This document shows positions 7,037-15,892 of a stretch of DNA of 17,795 bases, one piece after another (position 1 is the stretch's first letter; each line of letters starts with the position of its first letter). A program made the translations under genes and the position numbers. This DNA comes from an uncultured Muribaculaceae bacterium. GTDB taxonomy: Bacteria > Bacteroidota > Bacteroidia > Bacteroidales > Muribaculaceae. The notes under the pieces are model-generated. The model had not been told where the DNA came from. It did no database searches and worked only from the letters and a program-made list of their open reading frames with translations. The stretch lies in assembly GCA_910578305.1 (NCBI GenBank), contig CAJTQH010000039.1, positions 3,702 through 21,496 of the forward strand. Direction: 5' to 3'.

Positions 7037-8203
7037 ATGAGTGATCAATACGATTTCAGCGATATAGCACCATTTGACGATAAAGATTTTAAAAACAAAA
7101 TGGCCGAGTTGGTTAAAGAACCCGGCTTTGAACACGCCATAAAATACATCATGCCGGATGTAAATTATGGAGAATTCGCTAAAAAACTCCTCTCCGTCCC
7201 TGACAAGGACACCTTTCAGCGTGAAGTAATGAAAGAATTTCTCAACATGCTTGCCACGCGAACTACTTCCGGCATTACAATGGGCGGAATCGAAAATATC
7301 GAGAGCGACAAATGCTATACATTCATGTCCAATCATCGCGACATTGTGCTTGATGCTTCATTTCTTAATTACTGCCTGATTCAACACAACCTTCCCACTT
7401 CAGAAATAGCAATAGGCAACAATCTGCTCATATTTGACTGGATCACAGACCTGGTAAAAATCAACAAGAGCTTCATTGTTATGCGCAATCTACCCATGAC
7501 AAAAGCCCTTGAAGCAGCAAAGCATCTGTCGGCCTACATACACTATGCCATAAATACAAAACACCAGAGCGTATGGATAGCCCAACGAGAAGGCCGCGCC
7601 AAAGACTCCAACGACCGAACTCAGGAAAGCCTCATTAAAATGCTGGCTCTCAAAGGCGACGGTTCTGTTGCCGAAAATGTCAAGGACATAAATGTGATGC
7701 CGGTAGCCATTTCATATGAGTATGACCCCAACGACTATCTGAAAGCCACCGAATTTTTAATGCGCCGACTGAATCCTTCGTTCAAAAAATCGCCACACGA
7801 CGATCTGTTGAGTATGGAAACCGGCCTTATCCAGCCCAAGGGGCACGTCCACTTCCAGCTTTCTCCTTGTATAAATTCAAAGATAGAAACAATCGATGCC
7901 AACGCCCCAAAAGCCGATGTACTGAAACAGATCTGCGGATTCATCGACGATGCCATTCATTCATCGTATCGCATATACCCGATAAATTACATCGCCTACG
8001 ACATCATTCACAAGAACTCACTCTTTGCAGAGCAATACACTTCCGATCAAGTAAAAGACGTGGAAGCATACGTTGAATCACAACTCGACAAGGTGCGACT
8101 TAACGATGTATCAGCACTCGACCGTGAATACATGCGCGAGATGATGTACACCATGTATGCGAATCCGCTCCGCAACAAAATTTCAGTCGAAAGCAAAGGC
8201 TGA
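7037..8203 (+). CDS. PlsC-like 1-acylglycerol-3-phosphate acyltransferase family protein
   Basis: This 388-residue protein has a PlsC/GPAT-type acyltransferase core. The segment FMSNHRDIVLD (residues 96-106) contains the catalytic His-Asp pair, and QREGRAKDSND (183-193) is the substrate-phosphate-binding counterpart of the usual EGTR block. The family transfers acyl chains to lysophosphatidate or related glycerophospholipids at the membrane. Oddities are that the His-Asp spacing reads as HX5D rather than HX4D, and that there are long extensions: about 90 residues before the core and about 150 after. No clear transmembrane helix is visible, so membrane association would be peripheral. The metallophosphoesterase gene begins 14 bp downstream, so the two are probably co-transcribed. 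Lipid synthesis is the best guess, but the acceptor is unknown. Another acyl acceptor, such as an ornithine-type lipid, is possible. Confidence 0.75.
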   Translation: MSDQYDFSDIAPFDDKDFKNKMAELVKEPGFEHAIKYIMPDVNYGEFAKKLLSVPDKDTFQREVMKEFLNMLATRTTSGITMGGIENIESDKCYTFMSNHRDIVLDASFLNYCLIQHNLPTSEIAIGNNLLIFDWITDLVKINKSFIVMRNLPMTKALEAAKHLSAYIHYAINTKHQSVWIAQREGRAKDSNDRTQESLIKMLALKGDGSVAENVKDINVMPVAISYEYDPNDYLKATEFLMRRLNPSFKKSPHDDLLSMETGLIQPKGHVHFQLSPCINSKIETIDANAPKADVLKQICGFIDDAIHSSYRIYPINYIAYDIIHKNSLFAEQYTSDQVKDVEAYVESQLDKVRLNDVSALDREYMREMMYTMYANPLRNKISVESKG

Positions 8204-8217
8204 ATTCCACATCGGCT

Positions 8218-9426
8218 ATGAGAATTCCGTTTTTACCATCCATACTGCTGGCATTAATAGCGGTAGCTATTGATATCTACATATACTCAGTGGCTCGACG
8301 CAGATGCGCTTCCCGTGTTCCCGCCAACATACATCTCATTTTGTCGGCTGTGATATATGTAATACTTATCGTTGCCATATGCCTTCCAATGCGTCATGGA
8401 AATGAGTCCGGCCTCATGACAAAAATGTGGCTTCTGTTCATAGTCCTATCCATACTTTTCCCGAAAATATTTTTTGTATCTGCAGATCTTCTGGCCTCCA
8501 TACCTAAAATATTTCACAGACAACGCCTGTCATGGTTAAGCATTGCAGGAGGCATTCTATCTATGCTGCTTTTTATTGGTATGTGGTGGGGCGCTTTGGT
8601 CAACAGATTCAGAACAGACATCCGTGAGGTTGAAGTCCACGTGGCCAATCTCCCTTCAGAATTCGAGGGATACCGTATTGCCCAGATCTCGGATCTGCAT
8701 GTTGGAACATACGGTTCAGACACCCGATACCTGAAAGAAGTGGTGAAAACCGTCAATTCTCTTGAACCGGATCTTATTGTGTTTACAGGCGATATTGTCA
8801 ACCGGCGCACCGACGAGCTCGTACCGTTTGCCGACGTATTATCACAGCTATATGCTCACGACGGAGTATATTCAATACTCGGCAACCACGACTATGGCGA
8901 TTACTACAACTGGCCGAGCGAAAAAGCCAAAGTATTGAACAAGCAACATTTGATCGACTTACAGCGCGGCATGGGATGGCGTCTATTACTCAACGAGCAC
9001 GAATTTATCCGTCATGGCAACGACTCCATAGCTATAATCGGAGTGGAGAATGTGGGCGATCCGCCTTTTACTGTGTATGGCGATCTCAGCCGATCATACC
9101 CCGATCTGTCCGACACAAACATAAAAATATTGCTTACACACAATCCTGTCCACTGGCAGATGGAGATAGCCGACAACGACGATGCCAATGTAGCACTCAC
9201 GTTGTCGGGACATACCCATGCAATGCAAATGGAAATACTCGGACTGTCTCCGGCAGCATTTCGTTATGACAACTGGGGCGGTATTTACAACGACACATTT
9301 GACATGCACAAACTATATGTCAACATAGGCATAGGCACCGTTGGCTTGCCAATGCGTATGGGAGCTACGCCTGAAATAACCTTATTAACACTTACACGAA
9401 AAAAGTCGAATGCACGAAATCATTAG
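8218..9426 (+). CDS. Membrane-anchored metallophosphoesterase (YkuE-like)
   Basis: This 402-residue protein has four predicted N-terminal membrane helices (~5-25, 37-57, 68-95, 108-128), then a calcineurin-like metallophosphoesterase domain. All five metal-site blocks are present: SDLHVG (158-163, with D159 and H161), GDIV (191-194), GNHDY (222-226), THNP (307-310) and GHTH (331-334). This arrangement, a membrane N-terminus and a C-terminal phosphatase domain, resembles the YkuE/YaeI family. YaeI hydrolyses phosphodiesters, and some relatives act on lipid A precursors or UDP-sugars. The substrate here is not indicated by the sequence. The 3' end overlaps the start of tex by 17 bp in another frame, so translation is probably coupled. 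The upstream acyltransferase hints at a lipid substrate, but this is only context. Confidence 0.85.
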   Translation: MRIPFLPSILLALIAVAIDIYIYSVARRRCASRVPANIHLILSAVIYVILIVAICLPMRHGNESGLMTKMWLLFIVLSILFPKIFFVSADLLASIPKIFHRQRLSWLSIAGGILSMLLFIGMWWGALVNRFRTDIREVEVHVANLPSEFEGYRIAQISDLHVGTYGSDTRYLKEVVKTVNSLEPDLIVFTGDIVNRRTDELVPFADVLSQLYAHDGVYSILGNHDYGDYYNWPSEKAKVLNKQHLIDLQRGMGWRLLLNEHEFIRHGNDSIAIIGVENVGDPPFTVYGDLSRSYPDLSDTNIKILLTHNPVHWQMEIADNDDANVALTLSGHTHAMQMEILGLSPAAFRYDNWGGIYNDTFDMHKLYVNIGIGTVGLPMRMGATPEITLLTLTRKKSNARNH

Positions 9427-11533
9427 CCGTCAGTTGGGTGTCAGCAAAGCAAAAGTAGCATCAGTATTATCCCTCATCCAACAGGGATGCACTGTTCCGT
9501 TTATAGCACGCTACCGCAAAGAAGCTACAGGCGGACTCAATGAAGTAGATATCGACAACATCAAAAACGCATCAGAATCACTTAATGAACTGCAAAAACG
9601 CAAAGAATATATCATTGATGTTATCAAAAATCAGGGCAAACTGACCGATGAACTGAAACAGAAGATAGACTCTTGCTTCGACAGCGTAATACTTGAAGAC
9701 ATCTACCTCCCATACAAGCCAAAACGCCGCACCAGAGCAAGCATAGCCCGCGACAATGGCCTTGAACCTCTCGCACGAATCATAATGAAGCAGAACTCAC
9801 TAAACATCAGAGATGCTGCCGAACGGGTTGTCGACGGCAACAAGGTGCCTGATACAGATGCTGCTATATCCGGTGCGTCCGACATCATCGCCGAGTGGAT
9901 AAGCGAGAGTGAGGAGGCACGTAACGCTGTGAGATATTTGTTCCGCCACACAGCAGTCATATCGTCGAAAGTCATTAAAGGCAAAGAAGTCGAAGGCGAA
10001 AAATATCGTGACTACTTCGACTTCTCAGAACAACTGCGTCGGTGTAGCCCACATCGCTATATGGCCATGCGCCGTGGCGAAAGTGAAGGATTTCTGAAAG
10101 TATCAATCGACATAGATCATACCGAAGCAATCGATAAGATAAACCGTATTATCATAAAACGCTCCTCAGCCGAAGGTGTCCGACAGATATTGACAGCTGC
10201 TGTATCTGATAGTTGCAAGCGGCTAATCATCCCTTCTATAGAGAACGAATTCGCAGCTGATACAAAACTTAAAAGTGATACAACGGCCATAGAAATTTTC
10301 GCATCAGGATTGCGTCAGCTGCTTATGCAACCACCTCTGCGAGGACATCGCATAATGGCTATTGATCCCGGTTATCGCACAGGATGCAAAGTGGTATGTC
10401 TCGACGAATATGGCACCTTGATCACTCATACGGTGATTTATCCTACCAAACCTCGATGTGACATATCAGGAGCATCCACCACGGTCAAACATCTAATACA
10501 GAAACATAGTATACAGTCTATAGCTTTAGGCGACGGGACTGCATCACGCGACACATTCAGATTTCTGCGCGACATGCCGCTTCCATCCGGCATACAGCTT
10601 CATGTTGTAAGCGAGCAAGGAGCCAGCATATATTCAGCATCAGATATGGCCCGACAGGAATTTCCTGATCATGATGTTACGGTTCGAGGGGCAGTATCAA
10701 TAGGCCGACGCCTCCTCGACCCGTTGGCCGAACTTGTCAAAATCGACCCGAAATCAATAGGAGTAGGCCAATACCAGCACGATGTCAATCAGTCGCTACT
10801 GAAAAAATCACTTGACTTCACAGTTGAAAGTTGCGTCAACCAAGTGGGCGTAGATGTCAATTCGGCATCATCGCGACTGCTCTCATACGTAGCCGGAATC
10901 GGGCCCGTTCTCGCCGACAACATAGTGCGCTACCGCACCACACACGGAGCCTTCCGGTCACGCAAAGAATTATTAAAAGTAGACCGACTTGGAGAAAAAG
11001 CGTTCAAACAATGTGCCGGATTCATAAGAGTGCCCGAATCTGACAATCCCCTTGACAATAGTGCTGTGCATCCGGAGAGTTATCATATTGCAGAGCGCAT
11101 GGCCCGCGATATGAATTGCAACATGAAAGACATAATAGGCAACACCGATCTTCTTGCAAAAATAGACCTCCACCGATACGTCACTTCATCAATAGGCATA
11201 CCTACTCTCAATGACATAATATCCGAACTACACAAACCAGGGCGTGATCCACGCGAAAAAGCCGAAGAAGTCACATTCGACGCATCAGTACAATCTTTCG
11301 ACGACTTGAAAGAAGGCATGGTAATGATTGGAAAAGTTGTAAATGTTACCGCTTTCGGCGCATTCATAGATCTTGGCATAAAAGAAAACGGTCTCGTGCA
11401 TCTTTCTCAAATGTCTGATAAGTACATTAAGTCACCTCTTGACGTAGTGAGTATAGGTCAACAGGTATCAGTCAGGATACTTGACATCGACAATTCACGA
11501 CGTCGCATTTCACTAACTATGAAAGACTTGTGA
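9410..11533 (+). CDS. tex: Tex family RNA-binding transcription accessory protein
   Basis: This 707-residue protein has the Tex domain order. An N-terminal helical Tex region comes first (VPFIARYRKEATGGLNEVDI, 28-47). A YqgF/RuvX-like RNase H fold follows from about residue 314 (IMAIDPGYRTGCKVV), then helix-hairpin-helix repeats near 490-545 (YVAGIGPVLADNIVRYR). The C-terminal S1 domain is at ~632-707 (GKVVNVTAFGAFIDLGIKENG). Tex is the bacterial relative of eukaryotic Spt6, binds nucleic acid and affects transcription and RNA turnover. The length is near that of other Bacteroidetes Tex proteins as I recall them, and shorter than E. coli Tex (about 773), ending right after the S1 domain. It overlaps the metallophosphoesterase end by 17 bp, and the next gene starts 4 bp after its stop. 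The identification is secure. Confidence 0.96.
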   Translation: MHEIISRQLGVSKAKVASVLSLIQQGCTVPFIARYRKEATGGLNEVDIDNIKNASESLNELQKRKEYIIDVIKNQGKLTDELKQKIDSCFDSVILEDIYLPYKPKRRTRASIARDNGLEPLARIIMKQNSLNIRDAAERVVDGNKVPDTDAAISGASDIIAEWISESEEARNAVRYLFRHTAVISSKVIKGKEVEGEKYRDYFDFSEQLRRCSPHRYMAMRRGESEGFLKVSIDIDHTEAIDKINRIIIKRSSAEGVRQILTAAVSDSCKRLIIPSIENEFAADTKLKSDTTAIEIFASGLRQLLMQPPLRGHRIMAIDPGYRTGCKVVCLDEYGTLITHTVIYPTKPRCDISGASTTVKHLIQKHSIQSIALGDGTASRDTFRFLRDMPLPSGIQLHVVSEQGASIYSASDMARQEFPDHDVTVRGAVSIGRRLLDPLAELVKIDPKSIGVGQYQHDVNQSLLKKSLDFTVESCVNQVGVDVNSASSRLLSYVAGIGPVLADNIVRYRTTHGAFRSRKELLKVDRLGEKAFKQCAGFIRVPESDNPLDNSAVHPESYHIAERMARDMNCNMKDIIGNTDLLAKIDLHRYVTSSIGIPTLNDIISELHKPGRDPREKAEEVTFDASVQSFDDLKEGMVMIGKVVNVTAFGAFIDLGIKENGLVHLSQMSDKYIKSPLDVVSIGQQVSVRILDIDNSRRRISLTMKDL

Positions 11534-11537
11534 TATC

Positions 11538-11909
11538 ATGATCGTATATGTAAGCATCGGCAGCAACATGTCCGACGGTGAATCGATGGTAAAAACAGCC
11601 CTACGATATCTGACTACGGTATTGTCCGGCATTCGCATCTCATCCGTATACAGCACCCCATCCGTATCTGGTGACGGACGCACATATTTCAATGCCGTGG
11701 CAGCCGGCCAATGGAGCGACTCCATAGAGCTACTGCATACGTTGTTCAAGCAATACGAAGTTCTGGCCGGCAGAAAGCCAAAGCAGAAATCAGGAGGCGA
11801 TGTGCCTGTGGATCTGGACATAGTAATGGCTGGTGACAGTATCATTAGGCCGGCGGACTACACCCGTGAATACTTTCTGATCGGCTACCGCGAACTGCAA
11901 TGCAGCTGA
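11538..11909 (+). CDS. folK: Short HPPK-like protein (folate biosynthesis pyrophosphokinase family)
   Basis: This 123-residue protein resembles 6-hydroxymethyl-dihydropterin pyrophosphokinase. It starts MIVYVSIGSNMSD and has an SSVYSTPSVSGDGRTYFNAV segment. AGRK carries an Arg equivalent to E. coli R82. VDLDIVM (91-97) gives the two metal-binding Asp, D92 and D94, equivalent to D95 and D97. HPPK transfers pyrophosphate from ATP to 6-hydroxymethyl-dihydropterin in folate synthesis. It is short against about 159 residues in E. coli, lacking the C-terminal part after FLIGYREL. Loop 3, normally ERWGPRTLDLDI, reads KSGGDVPVDLDI, so the positions of W89 and R92 are Gly and Val. Activity as HPPK is therefore uncertain. 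It follows tex by 4 bp and its 3' end overlaps comEC (opposite strand) by 25 bp. No other folate gene is nearby. Confidence 0.7.
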   Translation: MIVYVSIGSNMSDGESMVKTALRYLTTVLSGIRISSVYSTPSVSGDGRTYFNAVAAGQWSDSIELLHTLFKQYEVLAGRKPKQKSGGDVPVDLDIVMAGDSIIRPADYTREYFLIGYRELQCS

Positions 11910-13913
11910 AGTTTCCACGGACGTTCACGCATCCAGATATAAGGCACTCCCAGTTCACGGCATCGGTTGATATACTTTTGCGCTCTTCCCGGATGCAGAT
12001 TATAGGCAAGTATTACAGTGTCCGGACTATACGCATCAACCAGAATATCAATTTCATCTCTGAACCCTCGGCTCACAACCACATAATCGACTTTAGCCCG
12101 TCCTGATTCAACACCATCCGCTAAAGCTATCACACGGGATCCGAAACTCACAAATTCATTTCGGCGTGCATAGGTTATGCCATCGGTCGTGTCTTTAGAG
12201 TCCACTATACGAATAGAATCGATGTTCCGGCGTGCCATAAAGTCAGCATAACGGCGTTGCGCCCGATCCAATATCGCCGCATTCTCCTGAATGTTGTCTG
12301 TTATAATATCAAGAGTGCGGCCACCCCCATATACTACCAGTTCTGTATGATATGTTGTTCGCGGTAAATATAATGCAGATTCAGTTGACGCCTCTGGTAT
12401 AAGCATCGCACACAACATAGTAGCACACGCACACGTAAAAGTCAGGATACCATATATAGCTCGCTTCTTATTAAGCCAAAACCACATAGACCCAACAGAG
12501 GCAGCATACGGAATCATCATCCACCAAGACACATACAATTTATCGATTGTGGCACCCGAAAGCGATGAAATCCATTCGGCTACACTCTCCAGTACGTAAT
12601 ACAGCTGATTAGCGGCCGTACATAGCCAGACCCCCTCCAATCCAATGCAATGCAACAATAAAAGAAGCAGTCCACAAGCCATCAGAGGCGGAAGCAGTAT
12701 GGCCGAAACTACATTAGCAATTAACGAATACACCGGAAACGAATGGAAATATATCGCAGCCACAAGTCCGGTTCCTATCATTGCAGACGCGGTAACTGTG
12801 AGTAACAACACCACATTATGAGCAAACCTGCGGCGTGGCGGCACCGGATTGAGCGGTTCGGCAAAAAGTATGATCGACAGAGCGGCCGCAAACGACAACT
12901 GAAAACCCACGGATGTCAATGCTCCGGGATCAAACAAAAGTATCACCAGTGCGGCCAGACAAAGAGAGTTTACCGGAGATGATTTCTGCTGCGTGATCCG
13001 ACCGACAAGATATACCGTGGCCATTATTACAGCCCTTGTCACCGACGGACTAAAACCGCTTATTCCCGCATAAAGCCACAGCACTACGATTGTCACTATC
13101 TCCACAGCCCGGCGATTGCCCTAAAGACACCACCATGGCTATCAATCCCACATGCAGACCGCTCAATGCCAACACATGCGACAAGCCGGCAGAAGCGAAT
13201 GTAATGCGCTTATCATCAGTCATACCAGAATCATCGCCAACTATCACAGTATTAAGAAATTCTTTCGCTCCGGATGACAACTGACTCCGATATATGGAAG
13301 TTGTCATATGGCGACGTATGCCATATAGCCACGATATCAGCCCCTTTCCTTTTTTCACCTCCACAATGTCCTGTGTTCCTACGATAGCGTGTAGAAACAC
13401 ATGCTTCTTGATAAGAAAAGAGGCCGGATCAAGTTCGTCCGGCAGATCTGTCATCACACGCACCGGCTCCATAACGCATTTCAATGTGATATAATCGCCC
13501 GGAGCAACATCCGGAGTCACCGATGGCACTACTATCTGCGTCAATGTTCGGCCAACCGGCTCATACAACATCGAATCGGCCGATACACGATCCAGCTCAA
13601 TTGTCATAGACAATGAATTGTCGCCTTCTCTCACTGACACTACGTCACCGCTGCAATATAATTCCCTGTCGACAAGTGTCGGATCTGCTTCACGTGCCAC
13701 CATTATATAGCTATCAGTCGCACCAAGCCATATCGCAGCGGCCACCGCTGCTCCATGATAGTTACGCAGCAGTGCCAATATCACCGCCGCCAGTGCGCAC
13801 GCTCCGATAATCCAGACACTGCCGAATATCAGATGAAGTGCTATGCCACACACAAACGCCAGTGTCACAGGCAATAGTGGCACTAACGACAATTGTAATG
13901 GCAAACGCGACAT
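11885..13913 (-). pseudogene. comEC: ComEC/Rec2-family DNA uptake channel, interrupted by a frameshift
   Basis: Two overlapping frames together read as one ComEC. The first, from the ATG at 13913, gives the N-terminal DUF4131-like region and the start of the competence domain (SHVLALSGLHVGLIAMVVSL). It then changes to unrelated sequence and stops at 13050. The second frame resumes with GNRRAVEIVTIVVLWLYAG, which runs on to SGFSPSVTRAVIMATVYLVGR, multiple membrane helices and a soluble tail ending at 11885. Removing one G from the GGG at 13119-13121 would restore a single protein of about 675 residues. ComEC moves single-stranded DNA across the inner membrane. The C-terminal tail has no visible metallo-beta-lactamase motifs, which some ComEC proteins lack. 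It follows the YeiH gene by 9 bp. Either it is a real pseudogene, or a base error created the shift; the sequence cannot decide. Confidence 0.8.
13119..13121 (-). other. Frameshift site in comEC (GGG triplet)
   Basis: The minus strand reads TCT TTA GGG CAA TCG in the upstream frame, and GGC AAT CGC CGG GCT in the downstream frame. Removing one G yields SLGNRRAVEIV, which fits a ComEC membrane segment. In the +1 frame a TAG stop sits directly at the junction, so only an indel, not a simple slip upstream, joins the two halves. Confidence 0.7.
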
Positions 13914-13922
13914 CCGACTCGA

Positions 13923-14957
13923 CTACAACCAGATCGGAGCTACGAACCGAGATAACAGATAACCGCCTCCAAGAAGCCATATATAAAGGCACAATGCAAG
14001 GACAAACGGCTTGGCTCCGGCTTTTTTAAATTTATCGAAACTGGTTTCAGCTCCAAGCGCTGCCATTGCCATGGTCAATAGAAATGTATCGAAATACTCT
14101 ATGCCCTTTATCACACTTTCAGGCAACGGCAAAACAGAGTTAACGCATATCATGAGCAAAAATCCAATGGCAAACCATGGCACACTCACTTTTGATCCAC
14201 GACCATCGACACTATTGTTTCTTGCCGCTTTCAATGCAACCCAATAACCGAGGATCAAAAGCACAGGCACAAGCATCATAACTCGTATCATCTTCACTAT
14301 CACGGCCACAGGCTCCACCTCAGGCCCCATGGCACCACCTGCGCCCACCGCATGTGCCACTTCATGCAAAGTAGCTCCGGCATATATACCCATCTCCTTC
14401 GGAGAAAGTTCCAATATTCCCGAACGATATGCAATTGGATAGAGAAACATCGATATTGTCCCAAATATAACCACAGTAGCCACAGCCACAGCTGTTTTGT
14501 ATGGCTTGGTCTGGATTGTAGATTCTGCACCAAGCACAGCCGCAGCGCCACAGATACCACTGCCTATAGATGTAAGCAAAGCAGTCTCACTGTCCATCTT
14601 CAGAAACCGGCCGATGAGCACTCCTCCCAGTATAGTCACTGTCACTACCACTGCATCAATGAGTATTCCCGACATGCCTACCGCACTTATATCGGCAAAT
14701 GTAAGTCGGAATCCATAGAGAATAATACCCAATCGCAAAATCTTTTTTGAACAGAACTGAATGCCGGGAACCCATGTTTCCGGAAGATTATTGCGCAGTG
14801 AATTGGCATATATCATACCCAATATTATACCTATTATCATCGGGCTGAAAGATATTTCCTTAAAGAAATCAGCATCACCGATGTAAAATGACGCACATGC
14901 AAAAAGTGCGATAAGCAGTACTCCATGAATCATACTGCTACGTTGCTCGTTTATCAT
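13923..14957 (-). CDS. YeiH/UPF0324 family putative membrane transporter
   Basis: This 344-residue hydrophobic protein has about ten predicted membrane segments and the family features of YeiH (UPF0324, putative sulfate exporter): SFSPMIIGIILGMIYAN (37-53), GSGICGAAAVLG (132-143), and LHEVAHAVGAGGAMG in the second half. Family members are annotated as putative sulfate or sulfonate exporters, but biochemical support is sparse, so the substrate is not established. Length and composition are normal for the family and no frame disruption is seen. It lies 33 bp downstream of aroE and 9 bp upstream of comEC on the same strand, and probably shares an aroE-driven transcript. No promoter match was found in the 33-bp gap. 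No sulfur-metabolism gene is near it, so the location does not help with function. The family call is confident, the substrate is not. Confidence 0.85.
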   Translation of the reverse strand: MINEQRSSMIHGVLLIALFACASFYIGDADFFKEISFSPMIIGIILGMIYANSLRNNLPETWVPGIQFCSKKILRLGIILYGFRLTFADISAVGMSGILIDAVVVTVTILGGVLIGRFLKMDSETALLTSIGSGICGAAAVLGAESTIQTKPYKTAVAVATVVIFGTISMFLYPIAYRSGILELSPKEMGIYAGATLHEVAHAVGAGGAMGPEVEPVAVIVKMIRVMMLVPVLLILGYWVALKAARNNSVDGRGSKVSVPWFAIGFLLMICVNSVLPLPESVIKGIEYFDTFLLTMAMAALGAETSFDKFKKAGAKPFVLALCLYIWLLGGGYLLSRFVAPIWL

Positions 14958-14990
14958 AACACGTAAAATAATTGTTTTATGCTTAATTAA

Positions 14991-15755
14991 TCAATAGTTT
15001 TCATTATTCCACAGATCCCATGCTGCCTCGGCCTGCCCATACAGCATTTCCAGACCGCATTTCACATTGGCTCCTCTATCACGGCATTTCCCCATAAATG
15101 CTGTAAACGCAGGATTATATACCAGATCATAACATACATGCCCCACTCCGATACCTTCATACGGAATATCCGGAAAACTGTATATATCAGGAAACATGCC
15201 CAGAGGCGTAGTGTTCACTATCACTTTATGCTCGCTGACTATCCCGGGAGTCAGACGGGCATAAGAAAAACCGGCTTCTACATTTCTTCGGGACACGGGT
15301 ATAGCCTCAATGCCAAGTTTACGCAAACCGGCCATCACGGCTTTCGACGCTCCGCCTGTACCAAGCACGAGTGCCGAATGGCACTCTGATGTAAGCATCG
15401 ACGAAATACTATCGGAAAAACCTATAATATCCGTATTATAACCCTTCAGCCAATATCCATCGGTATTATCATGGTAAACTTTCACCGTATTAACCGCTCC
15501 GATAGTCCTTGCTGTCTCATCAATATCATTGAGCCAATCCAAAATCCTCTCTTTATATGGTATGGTGACATTAAAACCACTTATATCCGGATAGCGACGA
15601 AATATCTCAGACAATTTATCCAGCGAGTCAAACTCAAAGTTCACATACTCCGCATCTACACCCTCATTACTGAACTTTTCGGTAAAATAACGTCTGGAAA
15701 AAGAGTGTCCGAGCGGAAACCCAAGCAAACCAAATGTACGGTGTCCTTTCGTCAT
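14991..15755 (-). CDS. aroE: Shikimate dehydrogenase
   Basis: This 254-residue enzyme reduces 3-dehydroshikimate to shikimate with NADPH in the chorismate pathway. The N-terminal substrate domain contains LLGFPLGHSFSRRYF (10-24), with the shikimate-contacting Ser residues, and FNVTIPYKERI (61-71), with catalytic Lys 68. NTDIIGF (107-113) gives catalytic Asp 109. The NADP-binding glycine loop is LGTGGASKAV (131-140), with SRR at 155-157 for the adenosine 2'-phosphate. GLEMLYGQAEAAW near the C-terminus completes the fold. The length is slightly below the usual 270 residues but complete. It leads an operon with the YeiH-type transporter and comEC. Its promoter (-7 TACATTTG, 15787-15780) sits inside an inverted repeat, which suggests repression or activation at that site. 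The identification is secure. Confidence 0.95.
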   Translation of the reverse strand: MTKGHRTFGLLGFPLGHSFSRRYFTEKFSNEGVDAEYVNFEFDSLDKLSEIFRRYPDISGFNVTIPYKERILDWLNDIDETARTIGAVNTVKVYHDNTDGYWLKGYNTDIIGFSDSISSMLTSECHSALVLGTGGASKAVMAGLRKLGIEAIPVSRRNVEAGFSYARLTPGIVSEHKVIVNTTPLGMFPDIYSFPDIPYEGIGVGHVCYDLVYNPAFTAFMGKCRDRGANVKCGLEMLYGQAEAAWDLWNNENY

Positions 15756-15773
15756 GACCAGAATTAATTATGA

Positions 15774-15791
15774 TGACTACAAATGTAGTCA
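15774..15791 (-). promoter_or_regulatory. aroE -7 element inside an inverted repeat (candidate operator)
   Basis: The plus strand reads TGACTACAAATGTAGTCA: two perfect 8-bp arms (15774-15781 and 15784-15791) around AA. On the minus strand the central part is TACATTTG (15787-15780), a TAnnTTTG -7 element placed about 25 bp before the aroE ATG, with a predicted leader of about 18 nt. No TTG is found at -33. A protein bound to the repeat would cover the -7 region. The repeat could also be chance. Confidence 0.5.
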
Positions 15792-15843
15792 GAAAAACCG
15801 ATATATCCTAATATTACGGACTATGCCTACCGATATAATAACA

Positions 15844-15870
15844 TAGGCCACTCCTCAAAGAAGCAGCCTA
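15844..15870 (-). terminator. Possible rpmH terminator hairpin
   Basis: In the minus-strand transcript an 11-bp stem forms (arms 15870-15860 and 15854-15844) with a 5-nt loop. Three of the pairs are G-U wobbles that would be A-C mismatches on the other strand, so the fold is specific to the rpmH transcript. It begins 23 bp after the rpmH stop. The U-tract is weak (TGTTATTA), so its strength is uncertain. Confidence 0.4.
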
Positions 15871-15892
15871 CTTAAATTAGCGATGCGGCCAA

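Noticed and set aside
13105..13135. Programmed ribosomal frameshifting in comEC
   Set aside because: There is no slippery heptamer, pairing of the P-site tRNA after a slip would be poor, and a TAG lies at the junction in the alternative frame. An indel or sequence error is simpler.
14352..14750. A 132-codon open frame on the plus strand
   Set aside because: It is antisense to the YeiH-type transporter and has a composition typical of the reverse of membrane-helix codons.
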